Origin: Methanomassiliicoccaceae archaeon UBA537
GTDB lineage: Archaea > Thermoplasmatota > Thermoplasmata > Methanomassiliicoccales > Methanomethylophilaceae
Direction of reading: 5' to 3'
DNA length: 5,136 nt
Assembly (NCBI GenBank): GCA_002504495.1
Contig: DATC01000082.1
Span: forward strand, 1 to 5,136
Shown: positions 5,056 through 5,136 of the stretch, one piece after another
Position numbering within the stretch: the stretch's first letter is position 1
Layout of the letters: every line of letters starts with the position of its first letter
Program-made: the position numbers and the translations under genes
The notes under the pieces: model-generated
What the model saw: the letters and a program-made list of their open reading frames with translations, nothing else
The model's database searches: none
Told to the model about the DNA's origin: nothing

Positions 5056-5136
5056 AGAACCTGTCTGCTATCTGAGAGTAGGCGGACAGAGGGATGCGAT
5101 GACCCTGGTCCGGCAGTTCGACATACTCGGCTCCCC
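5033..5136 (-). CDS. C-terminal end of a probable alpha/beta hydrolase (partial)
   Basis: A minus-strand frame is open from the right edge of the window to a TGA at 5033-5035, giving 33 residues. It contains YVELPDQGHRIPL and then SQIADRFFRTHP, which looks like the end of an alpha/beta hydrolase: a strand, a GH with the catalytic histidine, and the last helix. This is a call from the shape of a very short fragment, with the nucleophile and acid outside the window. The gene would overlap the YkgJ gene tail to tail by 23 bp. A competing plus-strand start at 5099 with a good ribosome site covers the same bases, so only one of the two is likely to be real; I favour the minus strand because its peptide reads as a coherent family motif. 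Confidence 0.5.
   Translation of the reverse strand, partial: GAEYVELPDQGHRIPLSAYSQIADRFFRTHPAG

Noticed and set aside
5061..5089. Hairpin after the YkgJ stop as an intrinsic terminator
   Set aside because: The stem (9 bp with two wobble pairs, 11-nt loop) has no T-rich tract on the plus strand and lies within the probable minus-strand coding end.
5099..5136. Plus-strand gene start at ATG 5099 with GAGGG ribosome site
   Set aside because: Not fully excluded, but it covers the same bases as the minus-strand hydrolase-like end, whose peptide reads more like a real family motif; 12 codons are too few to judge.
1..5136. Search for CRISPR repeats, tRNA/rRNA genes, insertion-sequence ends and riboswitches
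   Set aside because: No regularly spaced repeats, tRNA-like arms, transposase frames or terminal inverted repeats were seen; the gaps are too short for these elements.

Overview
The window looks like a compact euryarchaeal chromosome segment, most likely from a methanogen of the Thermoplasmatota/Methanomassiliicoccales type. This placement is inferred, not proven. It rests on archaeal box A (TATA-like) elements at about the expected distance upstream of start codons, GAGG/GGAG/GGTG Shine-Dalgarno sites, a phenylacetate-CoA ligase gene followed by an ACT-domain gene, an archaeal SelB-like pseudo-GTPase, and several small membrane-bound zinc-ribbon proteins. None of the readable stop codons is TAG (eight TGA, one TAA), which would fit a lineage that reassigns or avoids TAG, but the sample is small. 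Nearly all of the window is coding. There is no RNA gene, CRISPR array, insertion sequence or other mobile element that I can see, and no gene-free stretch longer than about 120 bases.

Layout from left to right. (1) At 7-327 (+) lies a small membrane protein with a C-terminal zinc ribbon; its upstream context is cut off. (2) A 39-bp convergent gap carries a GC hairpin with a T-rich tract, which suits termination of the operon arriving from the right. (3) At 3058-367 (-) lies a tight three-gene operon: phenylacetate-CoA ligase (paaK-like), a tandem-ACT protein and a SelB/EF-Tu-like protein whose GTPase motifs are lost. Gaps are 0 and 1 nt, so translation is probably coupled. (4) A 96-bp divergent promoter region separates this operon from a class I SAM-dependent methyltransferase at 3155-3745 (+), which may be leaderless. 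(5) Convergent to it at 4057-3764 (-) is a second zinc-ribbon membrane protein. (6) A 117-bp divergent region with a perfect 9-bp direct repeat leads to a third zinc-ribbon membrane protein at 4178-4525 (+). Its stop overlaps the start of a YkgJ-family cysteine-cluster protein at 4525-5055. (7) At the right edge, a minus-strand frame reads like the last 33 residues of an alpha/beta hydrolase, overlapping the YkgJ gene tail to tail.

How the parts may work together. PaaK would activate an aryl acid such as phenylacetate or indoleacetate to its CoA thioester, and the ACT protein could sense a related amino acid. The SelB-like protein is the puzzling member: it keeps the tRNA/ribosome-binding beta-barrel domains but has lost the nucleotide-binding residues, and nothing obvious links translation to aryl-CoA formation. 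The zinc-ribbon membrane proteins and the YkgJ protein have no assigned function; the YkgJ protein probably binds a metal or an iron-sulfur cluster. The most interesting part of the window is the paaK-ACT-SelB-like operon.
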